DNA of 64,000 nt from positions 326,127,829-326,191,828 of the forward strand of contig CM040125.1 of NCBI GenBank assembly GCA_022559845.1, in the 5' to 3' direction. A program made the translations under genes and the position numbers. Positions 20,520 to 31,381 of the stretch are shown here, piece after piece; positions within the stretch are counted from its first letter, which is position 1, and every line of letters starts with the position of its first letter. The notes below the pieces were generated by a model that did not search any database, was not told where the DNA came from, and saw only the letters and a list, made by a program, of their open reading frames with translations. Source of the DNA: Amorphophallus konjac (taxonomy: Eukaryota > Streptophyta > Magnoliopsida > Alismatales > Araceae).

Positions 20520-21522
20520 TGTTTTGCTTTTGTCTGATTTCACCACTAGTTTGTTAATTTTTGATCATGCATATTCATCATGTTACTTGCATCGTGTGTG
20601 TGGGTTAATATCCCTGCATGAGTATGTTTACTTGAAAAACCCAAAATATTGTACTTCCTTGATTTTCTACGACCTTTTCTTGAAAATAAAGCAATGCCAT
20701 TCTGAGTTCGAGCTTAAGTTAAACCTCCGGAAAGTTGGTTTTGGAATTAGGCGAAATTTTATCAAATACTTTCAAAGAATGTCTTCCTTTTTGTCACTTT
20801 TCTTCTCTAATCCCCTTTGGAATATCCTTTGTCTCTCATTTCATTTTTGGGGATTAAATTCTAATTGTTGCATCTCTGGAATTTATTTGTCCGCAAATGT
20901 TGCTAAAATTCACTCATGATGGACATTATTTGCTCACACCTTCACAAAAGTCTACATTTCCATTGGTAATACATTCCCATTTTTTTATTCTATCCTTCAC
21001 TATTTTCATCTCCCTGCCCTACAAACTCACTTTCCCATCCACTTCACTTTCCCACATCTCCTTTCCCTCACTCCCCTGCTTTTCACTCCCGTGGGCGTTG
21101 GGTTTTGGCGGTGTCGACTCCGGCTCCCCCCTTCTTCTTGGCTGCGGCAGCGGCCGGGACCCCTTGGCGCGTGGGTGTCGACACCCCGCCTCCTCCTCTC
21201 TTCATTGGCCGCGGCCGGTTGGAGCAAGGCTCCCCCTCTCCTCCTTTGGACCGCGGCGGTAGCGGCGGCTGGGGTGCGGCACCTCTCCCTCTCCTCCCTT
21301 GGACGGCGACGGGCTGGGCGTCTTCCTCATCTCTTCCTTTGACTCGCAGCGGTGGTGGTGCCGCCCACTCCACATCTAGCTCCGTGGTTTGTTCGTTGTT
21401 CACCCCTTGTTGCTATTTTGTGTGGTTGATTAGTGGATCAAAGCATATCTTGCGGAAAGATAGTCTCGTACTACCAGGCACATTCTCGTTCTTTCATTCT
21501 AGTATTCATTGAAATTTATTCC
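20520..21522 (+). other. Non-coding spacer between pol and ORF3
   Basis: About 1 kb. The first half is AT-rich without a domain. From about 21050 it turns GC-rich and resembles a 5' leader; it contains GTGTCGACTCCGG at 21111 and a 14-bp palindrome GGGTGTCGACACCC at about 21173-21186, the same core as in the LTR. This may act as a promoter or splice leader for ORF3; that is inference. Frames in the GC-rich part are low-complexity Pro/Ser/Gly/Arg. Confidence 0.6.
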
Positions 21523-22698
21523 ATGGCTCCCAAACGTGCTGCAAGTGGCAAAAAGACTATGGAAGAATCTAGTCGTCAAAGGGAAACTAGGGCCAAACGT
21601 AAAGAGCAACAGGCCTTCACGCAGGCACCTACACCTGCTCAATTTCAAATGATGGAACGAAAACTTTTGCGACCACGTGCTGTGCATTTTGAAGATTTCA
21701 AGCAATGTCTTCCTGAATTGTTTCCATTACTACAAATTCAACCGAAATTGATCTCATTCATGGCTGATCATCGGAAAATATATCATTCTCTTGTACATCA
21801 GTTTTATGGTAACATGGTTATCCAAGGCGACAAATTTATGACGGTGGTAAATGGTAAACCGTTTCAAATCTCTCAGTCTCTTTTAGCAGCAGCTTTTGAT
21901 TTACCCGATCATGGAGATATGTATGGGATGGTTGCATGTGAAGAAGGTGTGGCTTATAACTTGCTTACCGGGGAAGATATGCGTGATGCCTCTGTTGCCA
22001 GCTTGAATGCCAACCACTTTCCACCTCTGCAACGGATTCTACATCATATGGTGACTACTATTCTGCTTCCTATAGCTGGTGGCCGTGAAAGAATTTCCGA
22101 TATGCAGATCTTCATTATTTCCAGTATTTTACAAAGGCGGCCATTCAATTTTCCATCACTTATTCACAGTCACATTCTCGGGTGTTATCATAATCCGAAC
22201 AGGACACTTCCATATGCTGCAGCTTTGACAGGAGTTTTTCATCTGCTTGATATTCCCTTGGGACAAGAAAGGTTTCAGCAATTACGTGCAGGCGATATCT
22301 ATACCCTCAAATCTGTATGCAAGAATATGGGTTATGTAAGAACCCCTGACGGTCGTCTCGTCCGTATTCTGAAATCTAAGCAAGACAAGCACACTGATGA
22401 CGACTCGGATGGCGGGTCTTCCAGTGGCCATGCCGGTGTTTATGACTTTACGGGGATGGAACTATCTTTGGAGACTTTGAGTGGAGATGTAGGTGAGCTT
22501 CGGGAGTCCGTGGACACTCTTACCCAAGATGTTGCTGAACTGAAGCAAAATCATACCACGTATCTTGCGGCTTTTCAGAATATCAACAACTCCCTTGATT
22601 ATCTCAAGACTTCCTTTGATACTCACAACCAGGCGTTCAATGATCTATTTGAATTTTTTCGCTCCAGTCCTCCTCCGCCAGACTCCGGACCCGCTTAA
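21523..22698 (+). CDS. Sirevirus 1 ORF3 (env-like position), 391 aa
   Basis: Open frame between pol and the 3' LTR, where Sireviruses carry their so-called envelope-like gene. I chose the ATG at 21523 (MAPKRAASGKK), which follows a GC-rich leader; the frame is open 30 codons further up. Residues 1-40 are basic. About 55-270 is a helical domain ('YGNMVIQGDKFMTVVNGK', 'LLAAAFDLPDHGDMYGM', 'RILHHMVTTILLP') that I recognise as the plant 'putative plant transposon protein' type. About 310-370 is a heptad-patterned coiled coil, and the tail is PPPPDSGPA. I see no signal peptide and no convincing membrane segment, so an envelope role is not supported. Related fragments lie at 53157-53480 and 55830-56700 on the minus strand. 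Confidence 0.8.
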   Translation: MAPKRAASGKKTMEESSRQRETRAKRKEQQAFTQAPTPAQFQMMERKLLRPRAVHFEDFKQCLPELFPLLQIQPKLISFMADHRKIYHSLVHQFYGNMVIQGDKFMTVVNGKPFQISQSLLAAAFDLPDHGDMYGMVACEEGVAYNLLTGEDMRDASVASLNANHFPPLQRILHHMVTTILLPIAGGRERISDMQIFIISSILQRRPFNFPSLIHSHILGCYHNPNRTLPYAAALTGVFHLLDIPLGQERFQQLRAGDIYTLKSVCKNMGYVRTPDGRLVRILKSKQDKHTDDDSDGGSSSGHAGVYDFTGMELSLETLSGDVGELRESVDTLTQDVAELKQNHTTYLAAFQNINNSLDYLKTSFDTHNQAFNDLFEFFRSSPPPPDSGPA

Positions 22699-22761
22699 GT
22701 CTTGCTCCTCCTTCTGGCATATGCTTCTAGTTGGTGGTTCCCCCTTCTTTTTGATGTTGCC

Positions 22762-22773
22762 AAAGGGGGAGAG
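22762..22773 (+). promoter_or_regulatory. Upstream polypurine-tract copy
   Basis: AAAGGGGGAGAG about 65 bases after the ORF3 stop and 365 bases before the functional tract. Extra polypurine copies are a Sirevirus habit. Confidence 0.6.
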
Positions 22774-23123
22774 TTAATCTATATGCTATGTGTGTTATGT
22801 GTGTTGTGTGGTCATGCATGCATACTTTCTATCTTTAGGTTGTTGTGTGTTATGTGTGTTAGGTCTTTATAGGTTCTTAGTTCATTGCATGCTTCATCTT
22901 TTGTTTTGTACTCTTAATCAACAAAAACACTCTCACAAAAAAAGGCGTGCTAGTTTGGCTGTGTACTTACTATAGTTGTGATTGTCTAAACCACTCACTT
23001 CATATATGTTTTTGATTCACTGCGTGAATGGTGGTTGTGGATGGTTTATCATGTGATATGTTTTTCACCACTCTAGTTATATTGTTTAAATCTTTACTCA
23101 TAGCAATTTTTTTTGTCATCATC

Positions 23124-23137
23124 AAAAAGGGGGAGAT
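23124..23137 (+). promoter_or_regulatory. Polypurine tract of Sirevirus 1
   Basis: AAAAAGGGGGAGAT ends exactly where the 3' LTR (TGTTTAACC) begins. It would prime plus-strand DNA synthesis. Confidence 0.92.
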
Positions 23138-24865
23138 TGTTTAACCCCAAGGTATGATGTGTGGATTGTTTTGATGATGAATAATTACTATGAGTGGTTA
23201 TCTTATGAGATGTGAGTGAATCAACTCCTTACCCAATTGGTTTAAAGATCCAAACTCTTGTATATCAACGATGGAGTAAGGTAAGTCCAGAGGTACGTGG
23301 TGATTTACATAACTACGTTGTTCATTATATTACTCATGTAATGCATATTCTTTTATCACCATGATACTTGTGTTTGATAATATATGTGAAACTAAATTGA
23401 ACGAATATTGATTCAAGTAATCTGTTCTACAGGCCTGAAGATCATCAATCTTAAATGTCTTCACATCATTGGTAACTTGTTTTAATTTATTTCACTTATT
23501 GTGGGGCTTGTTGGTATTTGGTTTGTAAGTCTACAGCATGTGTCGATTCCGGAGTCGACACGTACTGTACACATTTCATTCCTGTTGTACAGTCTTCGTG
23601 CCATTGTATTTGTGTGTCGACACATGTGTCGACACCTGTGTCGACACGTGTTGCTGCCGGCCGCCCCTGCTACTCTGCTATATGTGTGTCGACACTAGTG
23701 TCGACACAGGTGTCGACACTAGTGTCGACACATGTTGTTTTGCATCTTATTTAGTTTTGTTTAGTTATAATCTTTGTGTTAATCATTTGTTAAATCTTAT
23801 TTTATGAGTTATATCATGTTTAGGCGTTGTTTTATTTTTGTTGTCGACACATGTGTCGACAATGGTGTCAACACATGTGTCGACACTTGTTGTTGTTGTT
23901 ATATTATTTTTTTTATCATGTTCGGCACGTCCTTTACGACTTTCACGGTTCAGCGCCGAAAGTGCCATTCTTCAGTCAAATTGAGCTCATTCAATTCCGT
24001 AAATTGTGGATCTGGTTCTAATCATATTTGTTGACTATTCAGGCTATTAAATATTTTTTAATTGGGCTCTAATAAGAGAAGATAACAGATCGTGATAAAT
24101 AAGAGAGGGGGAAGAGACGAGAGTGGTGCGGTTCACGCTTCACACAGAGGTGCTGCCACTCAGATCTATACCTATACGTGAAGGGAAAGAAGGGTCTCAA
24201 GCCTTAAATCATCTGATTACGTGAAGCTGGTTCAAGATTCAAGCTTACAAATAGAAGATCAACTACTGTTCATCTTCCTCTTCTTCCAGAAGCTTCATCA
24301 ACCTGCAGAAGTGTTAAAGCTCATTTGAAAAAGAGAAAGGGGGAGCTCTAAATCACATCACTTGCCTCCTAATTTGATCTTTTCTTTTCCATATCTTGTG
24401 TGGAATTATTGTTGTTATTTGTTAAACTCATCACATGATTTTGTAAGTGTGTGTGCTCGTATATGAGATACGAGCTGTGTGTGGTGACCAAAGTTGGTTA
24501 CCGGATGTGGTGTTACTGTTCTTCACAGCATGTGTGTGGCTCACTCATAGTGTAGTCTTAATCCTCAAGTGTGAGGGGTGGACGTAGGGGACACTGCAGT
24601 GTACCCGAACCACCTAAAAAGTCCGTGCTTTCAATTGTGGTATGCATATTCGTTATCTTGACGAGTGGGCTTCTCGGTGAGTTGAGTGTACACTATTTAT
24701 ATCTTTTTTCATACACCCTTTTCCCGTGACTTCACAAGTGAGATCATGTTCGTGTAAGGATTAGTGCTTGTATGCGTAATTAATCATGTTTTATTGAGGA
24801 AAAGTTTTTAACTAGCCAATCAATTCACCCCTCCCCTCTTGATTGCCATCTTCCGGGACTCAACA
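23138..24865 (+). repeat. Sirevirus 1 3' LTR (1,728 bp)
   Basis: Same length as the 5' LTR with six substitutions. One of them (T at 23547 for C at 14225) breaks the 22-bp palindrome; another (G at 23700 for C at 14378) makes a GTGTCGACAC perfect that is imperfect in the 5' LTR. The palindrome cluster is at 23540-23887. Confidence 0.96.
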
Positions 24866-24870
24866 GGTCT
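24866..24870. repeat. Target-site duplication GGTCT, right copy
   Basis: Matches 13811-13815 exactly. Confidence 0.95.
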
Positions 24871-27800
24871 ATGTCCAACACATAAAATTCCACGTCCATA
24901 ACTAAAGGCCCTAGCTCGGCCTGTACAATCATGACCCCGTGACAAGCACGCATGGAGTTGTCATATGCTGCTATTATGGTCGGCGTGGGCTTAAGCATGT
25001 CTTCTGAAATGTTGCAGCACGGAGGGTACTCAATGGACACACATTTATCGATGCTCCTGTGTCCACGAGGGTTGACTTGACCGCCACCTTATTCAAAGAA
25101 ATGGTGATAGAGAGTGGCATCTGCCGTGCCTCTGGGGGAGCTAGTTCTGACTCAGAAAATGAAATAGAAGGCCCCCTCGTAATTGTTGCCAACACCGTCG
25201 GTAAACTGTCCACCGCTACGTCTTCATTCACCATTACTTTCTGAAAAAAAGTCTTCAAGGCATCCTGGTGCAGCGGCGACCTTTTGATCAACTCCAAAAC
25301 TGAAATCTTGGCCGGCATCCGATCCAAGTGCTGTAATAAATCGTACTTCGTGCCCGGTACGGGGTCTGCATCTTCAGCTTTTGAGGGAGAAGCCTGAGGG
25401 CTAGGTGCGGGCGCATGGGTAGAAGGAAAAACTTTGTGGAATGGATTCCCACTCCGAAGGGCACAATGTTGGGCCGACACGGCCTAAGAGGGACCCCCGC
25501 TTGGCCCAGTGGGGTAGGTGGAAGGGGTAGAAGTGGGAGTGAGGATGACGGTGGCTGACCTAATGGGCCCTGGTGAAGGGGAAATGAGCGAAGGGTTAAG
25601 TGGAGGGGTGATGATGGAGGGTATGGTGGGTGATGGTGAAAGGACTGGCGGTATGGAGGGGAATGCGGTGGGCCTGATGGGTGATGCGGAGGGAATAATG
25701 GGTGGAGTGGTGGTCAGAACGGTGGGCCTGAGAACGGAGGGGATAGTAAGTGCGGGGGAATGGTTGTGGTGGAAGGCCAAGAGGTGTGCGGGGGTTTCAT
25801 CATCAAAAGTCCACCCAGCATTGGGGGCTGGGTGCTGAACAATGTTTACCTGGGCCGGTGCCGGCGCCGGCGGCTGTTGTTGTTGCTGAGGAGCGGGCGG
25901 GTGTACTGGCATGGGATTCTGATGGATCCCAAGGTCTTGTTGTTGTTGCTGCTGTTGTTGGGGTTGTTGTTGCTGTGGGGGTTGCTGCTGCTGCTGTTGT
26001 TGGGGCACCGCCTGCTGCAGCCTGGCTTGTCTCTGCCTCTGCTTGATGTCCTCGATCAACTGGTGCATCTGGGCCCAATCAATCATCTGGCCCTCGTGTA
26101 AATCATACACCATATCTCTAAACTGATAGCACTGCTCTATTGTGTGCCCGGGCTGCCGATGATATATGTAATATCGAGACTGATCGACGGCCGAATTCCA
26201 ATTCTTACGCTCCGGAGGCAGTTGAATATCACCAGTATACATCAAAGCAGAGAAAATATCAGGCAATGTTTCAGGAAGAGCAGGGTAATGGGCCCTTTTC
26301 GGGCTCGGTCGGGCAGGTCCATAAGCGGCGGGTGGAGGAACATTATGATATTGCGGCGACCGCTGAGGCTGTTGGGGTGGTGGTGGTGGTTGTTGCGGGT
26401 GTTAAGGAGCCGAGAAAGTGGGTTGGGGAGCTTGTGGAGCGGCGAACTGGGGGTTGCGTGGAGGCTGCGGGAAGCGAGGTGGAGCGGCTTGGTAGAGAAA
26501 TTGAACAGCCTGGACCTGCTCGTTGATTTGCACTCCCTCGGTGACGGGGCCCTGGGACTTTCTGGCAGTTTTGGGTTTCTGGGCCTCAAATAGTGAATGA
26601 ATAGGGGTGTCTTTAAACTGCGCCTGTATGAACCGAGCCCTGCTGTATAACTAGTGCATATTCGAAATGTCATTCATTGCCAAAATATTTCTGAATGTCG
26701 GGGTGGCATTGGAGATCAACAACTTAACTTTCTCTTCTTCCGGGATTTGCCCGGGCACACGTGAGGCCATCTGCCTCCATCGATCCGCATAGGTTGCAAA
26801 ATCCTCCTCCGGCTTCATCTTTTCCTCTACCAGGTCGGTGAAGGAATACTCGGGACCGACCCGATGTTGGAACCTCTGAATGAACTTCTCTTTGACTGTC
26901 TTGAGATTTTCTGCCTCCTCCAGAGGCAAGGTATAGAACCACTCCAGGGCGACCCCCTCCAATGATCGGCGGAATAAGTAAGCCATCAGGCGATCATCAT
27001 GCTGGAACTGCGCCGAGTCATAAAGAAACTCCCTGACATGAATGAACGGGTTGCCGTTCCCGTCATATTTTCGGTACACGGGGAGCTCAGACTGAGGAGG
27101 AAAACGAATGTCCCTGAAGTTAGGAATAAGGACATCAGCCAAAGACTGCGGGCCAACCCGCTTGTGGAGGAGGTCAATTTCTTGCTACATAGCAGCCCAT
27201 TTGTCAAGGAGTTCCCTCTCCCGGGAAGGAGGGGACTGAGCAAGAAAGATGGAGCCCGGATGAGGAACGGAGGGGTGAACCGGCTGGGAGGGGAGCCCAT
27301 AAGATGGATAATGGGACAAGGAAGGGCCCATATCCACGTGAGCCAATTGGGCGGCCCCGGGTTGTAAATGAGTGAAATCAGCCGGGGCCCGAGCGACCTG
27401 CGGCGATGGAGAGATTGTAGTGTATGGATCGAGATAAGAACCAGAGGGGACCTGGGCCTTCCTCTTATCAAGATACTGATGGGCCGAGGTGGAGGCCTGG
27501 CCCGCTTCCAAGCTGGGGTATCGGAGAACCTGGGAACGGATGGGAGTAAGATCAATGGGGATAGCATGGACGGGTGCTGACCCAACAACAGGAGACGTAG
27601 TGGTGGTGGTGGCAGTCACGCCATAGGAAGGAACTAAGGATGGGGCGTCTGCCCCTTACAGAGCTTGTCGGATAAGGTGGAGCTGAGAGGGATCAAGCTG
27701 GGCATCAAATTAAGAATTTGACCGACCGAATTTTGTGTGGAGGAACCAGGAAGGGAGGGCTGAGAGCCCTCGATGGCAATGGTCAGGAGAGGAGGGGCAG

Positions 27801-27900
27801 TCCCCTCTCCTCCCTGCACATGGGCGACCCTGGGCGGGTCCTCAAGAAGTCTGCGAGGGAGAGAATCCTCGTGGGAATGGGAGAAGTTGTATGACGACAT
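24871..27900 (-). pseudogene. Tat-A gag and protease N-terminus, decayed
   Basis: One Ty3/gypsy frame read from about 27900 (MSSYNFSHSHEDSL) down to the Sirevirus junction. Residues encoded at 26660-27140 are a retrotransposon gag domain ('YDGNGNPFIHVREF', 'EWFYTLPLEEAENLKTVKEKF', 'FATYADRWRQMASR'). Next comes a degenerate knuckle, 'YHRQPGHTIEQCYQF' (about 26170), a Gln/Pro-rich region, then the aspartic protease with LVDTGAS near 25075. Breaks: a frame change near 27620-27640; in-frame stops at 27185-27187, 26651-26653, 26402-26404 and 25484-25486; and a one-base shift near 25015. All four stops are TAG or TAA. Protease then continues at 13810 past the Sirevirus. Not able to make protein. 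Confidence 0.85.
25870..26030 (-). repeat. Poly-glutamine coding repeat inside Tat-A gag
   Basis: On the plus strand TTGTTGTTGCTGCTGTTGTTG and GGTTGTTGTTG runs; on the minus strand (CAA/CAG)n coding Q tracts interrupted by PP and QPP. It lies between the knuckle and the protease. Confidence 0.85.
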
Positions 27901-28129
27901 GGGGGATGACGAATCAAACAGAGGATTAAAGTAAGAAATGAAGTGAGAGTTGCCACTAGATGATGATCCTATGGGGAAGAAACAACTCTGCATGCACTGA
28001 TGATAATGGGGAAGGGGGCGGCAAACAGCGCTAAGTAAAGAGCTAAAACAAACAACTCGAATGAGATGCACACAATGGGGGAGCGAGATGAGAAGAGAAT
28101 CAGCCACTTAAGCAACCAAGTTGTCCAAT

Positions 28130-30835
28130 GATGCGCGACAATTTTTTTAGATTCCTCTTCTAGGACCTTAGTGGATTAATTAATGTATACCTTCGCTCAA
28201 CCACAAAGGTACCTAATCAGGGTAGGAAATGAGGAACTGGGTGACTCTACGGAACTCTCTCTCTCACGGATGTAAACCCTAGACTGGGGGGAGACGGTAC
28301 AACCTGCCCGACGTCCGTGTGAGAATCCACGGCTCACGGGGGCTTACGGAGGTCCTCAGTAAGGTCCCCTAGTCGGCTCCAAGGAGTATGGAGACGAGAG
28401 GAAACCCTACCTCGGTAGGAATGCAACTACTATGAAAAGAATGTATGTCCCTATGCGCACCGGAGTGTATGCAAAGTCTAGCCTAGCAACTAACAACCAA
28501 TGATCAACCATATATGCAAGTAACTAAAGCAAGCATGCAACAATGATATCAGAGCAGGGGGAGATCAGTAATCAGCACCAAATACCATGAAGATCAACTA
28601 ACATGGCAATCAAAGTGAATCACGGGTGCACTGTAGCACCATAAGAACGGTCTCTAGAAGGCCGCTCAGAGAGAAGGACGGTCTGAAGATAGCCGTATAA
28701 TTCAGGGAGTGACGACAAAATAACAGGAAAATCAGAGAATGCTGGAAATGAACAATGACAGAAAGGAGACGCGTACCAGGATGGACGGTCTATGGACAGC
28801 CGCTTAATGGCTAGAACGGACCTGCATCAACCGTGTAACAGCAACCAAGTCAATAGAGTAAAGGTAGAGGCATACCTGCGCCAGCAAGATGGACGGTGTA
28901 CCCTCGGCCGCACATACGTTGGACGGCTCTGGAAGAACCGTTCAAATTCCAGAGGACAAAAAAACGCAACCAGCAAAGATCAACCTGGAACCACTCGAAG
29001 AAAAGGATTAACAAAGCAAAAGAGCGGGTCAGCAAGCCACTAACACGATGGGCACTAGGTGTCCCACCGTGATCACCACAAAAGAAGGGTGTAGATATAT
29101 TTCTCCTCCCGTCCGTTCTTTAATGCCTTCCCATGTCTATCCTACCACATCCAACATGGGAAATGAATGAAGACAGAGGGAAAGGGAGGAATAAAAACCT
29201 GTGATCGCCACCAAGGTGCCGAACGTGATGGACACGTCGTACCTTGGAAAGAGGGAGAGGTACTCGCCTGGGGTGCAGCGCTGCAAAGATGTACGGCTCA
29301 GGATGAACCGCCTATAATGATGCACGGTCTCACGACAGACCGTCTAAGAACGCTGCAGAGGATGCGGGATGAAGCACTCCTGACAGTTGAACGGTTCTAT
29401 CACGACCGTAGGAAGAAGAAGGACGGTCCAAGAGCCACCGCACGTCTCCTTGAATGGATGGTAGAGAACCGCGCAAGACCACCACGCCAGAAGTTGCAAA
29501 AGGGTCCAACCTCCACCCTTTCCGACCGGCCAGAAAGGATGGGTCTCGCGTTAGTGTACTGCTGACCTACAAAACAAAGTGTAGAACACCAGGAAAAACC
29601 CAAGTTAGAAACGTGGAGTGTAGCAAACGCTCAAATGAAGGGAAATGAACATAAGTATTTGAATGGGGGATACCTGGGGGGTTTTTAAACCCCTAGGGCG
29701 TCAGAAAGCATGGGAGGGTGTGTGCATGACAGTGCAAAGAATGAAAACGTGGGAGAATGGATGTGTATAAACAAACATGCAATGAGAAGAAATGAGACCA
29801 TCAAATGTAAAAAAGACTCAATACTAGGACTACTCCCTGAACCGGAGGCCTATATGGACGTAGAAGGCCTCCTTCCTTGGTGCTAGGTCGCTCAAGAGTT
29901 CGACAGGGCTTCGCCGTCGACCAAAATCTCCCCCCTTTTCAAACCCAGCCTCGAGGGTCTATTTATAGAAAACCTAAAGTTCCTAGCTCCAATTAGGGTT
30001 TAGAAGCACTTTCAGGTCAAGATTATCAAACAAAAGATGAAGATAATTCAATTATCTTTCATCTGGAAGAAACGGCACTCGAAATGGTTGAGGATTCGCG
30101 GAGAAATCATCGGAAAAAGTTTGGGATAAATCCACGAGGAGAGAGAGAAAATCCATTGAATCTTCAGCAATCGAGCATATGAACGGTCTAATGATAGACC
30201 ACACATCCATATGGGCGGCCCATTATGGGCCGTCCAACCTCGTCGGTGGAAATTCATCAATTCATAAAATAATCCAAATTATCCACTGAACCGGCCGAAT
30301 AGTTCGCCGCTGGACTCTCATAAATGCACGGCTACGATGAGGCCGTTCAAAGGTAGAGCGGCCAAAGAACAACCGTTCTAGCCTTGTCGGTGATAAATAG
30401 ATTAATTGGGTAATTATCTGAGAAAGCCACCAAGCGTAGGACTCTGAGAGACGAGCGGCTATTATCCGTCCGTCCATCATATGGAACGGCTAGGGGAAGA
30501 CCGCATAAATGCTTGTCGGTGGAAATTCAAAAAATTAAACAAAATATTCCATGAATGTATGGACGGCCTACTATCAACCGCACATTGATTGAGCGGCCAG
30601 GGTTGAACCGTAAATGTACATGGGCGCTTGAAACTCATAGAAAAACTCAATCAACCAAAACCAAGGCCCATTAAGCCCAGAATTAAAACAAACCTAGCCA
30701 GGGAGGGAGGCTACCCGTAAAATTGGCCCAGAACGTGCCTGAAAATAGCCCCAATGAGTGATGGACAACTCGAGAGATCAACAAATGGGAGTAAGAGGAA
30801 CGACTCAACTTATCGGCAAAAAACATGTGTCAACA
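28130..30835 (-). repeat. Tat-A 5' LTR and leader (inner end approximate)
   Basis: On the minus strand it starts TGTTGACACATG at 30835, is followed by a U3 carrying many short hairpins, a TATAAATA box at 29960-29967, and runs toward gag at 27900. The plus-strand base after the tip (GGCGT) shows no purine tract, as expected of a 5' LTR. A 'TGTGATCGCCACC' segment at 29201 and a 'TTTTTAACCCCTA' segment near 29680 recur in the Tat-B LTR (about 42735 and 43133), so the two LTRs are related. I could not find a clear primer site, so the LTR/leader border is a guess. Confidence 0.65.
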
Positions 30836-31170
30836 GGCGTAGCAGAGAAAAGACAGTAAATCATGACTCTCTGTCTCTGAAAACGATCCTACGATAAACC
30901 GCCACTTGGAATTAACGGTCCAAGGATAGACCGCCATCCTCAGAAGATAAGGTCAATGAGCGAGAACTTCATGAACAGGACTCTGGAGCCAAGAAACGGT
31001 CTAAGATAAAATCGCCACAATGCCTCTAACGGTCTTATGATAAACCGCCAGAGCTCAACGGAAATCAATGGATTAAGACGGAAAGAAAGACGTTGACTCT
31101 GGACTCTGGCGTCAACAAACGGTCTTAAGATAGACCGCAAAACGTCATCAAACGCCCATATGATAGACCG
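28640..31170. repeat. Dispersed ACGGTCT...AGACCGT hairpins
   Basis: At least twenty 18-24 bp inverted repeats spaced 30-150 bp apart. The best are ACGGTCTCACGACAGACCGT at 29324-29343 (7-bp stem) and CGGTCTTAAGATAGACCG at 31120-31137 (6-bp stem). Others are near 28647, 28679, 28786, 29293, 29388, 30182, 30322, 30483, 30561, 30914, 31030. They cover the U3 and downstream part of the Tat-A LTR and the older LTR piece at 30836-31381. Confidence 0.75.
29960..29967 (-). promoter_or_regulatory. TATA box of Tat-A LTR
   Basis: TATAAATA on the minus strand (plus strand TCTATTTATAGAA), in a C/T-rich neighbourhood typical of plant promoters. Confidence 0.6.
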
Positions 31171-31381
31171 CTAGAGACAATAGTGTGGCAAAATGAATGA
31201 AAGGCCCACTAAGCTTCAATCCACAGAAAAACAAAGGTGCGAGACCCAATCAATGAGAATGACCTATAAAATAAGCCTCAAAGTTGACCAAGATGGCTCA
31301 ATAAACGGAGAATCATTCGGCGCATCATAAAGATAAATAAGGAGATGACCCAACTCATTGGTCATAAAACGGGTGTCAATA
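30836..31381 (-). repeat. Tip of an older Tat LTR
   Basis: On the minus strand it begins TATTGACACCCG at 31381, a mutated version of the TGTTGACAC tip, and carries the same CGGTCT...AGACCG hairpins and a 'CCACTAAGCTTCAATC'-like part paralleling 30650. It is cut at 30836 by Tat-A. To the right it abuts the middle of Sirevirus 2 gag. Confidence 0.6.

Larger units (their letters stand above)
13816..24865 (+). mobile_element. Sirevirus 1: complete Ty1/copia element, 11,050 bp
   Basis: Complete element: TSD GGTCT, 1,728-bp LTRs starting TGTTTAACC and ending ACTCAACA, primer binding site, gag, pol (PR-IN-RT-RNaseH, the copia order), ORF3 and polypurine tract. I count six LTR substitutions (13975, 14046, 14225, 14334, 14378, 15208 against their partners) and no indel, about 0.35%. 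All three ORFs are free of stops. It inserted into the protease domain of Tat-A, which runs the other way. An extra ORF after pol, zinc-knuckle gag with a coiled coil, and repeated AAAGGGGGAGA tracts place it with the SIRE/Maximus (Sirevirus) lineage. Confidence 0.96.

Noticed and set aside
21027..21403. 106-codon minus-strand frame before ORF3
   Set aside because: Low-complexity antisense of the GC-rich leader; no homologous feature elsewhere.
25518..26593. Plus-strand frames rich in Gly/Val/Leu
   Set aside because: Antisense of the poly-Q and Pro-rich Tat-A gag.
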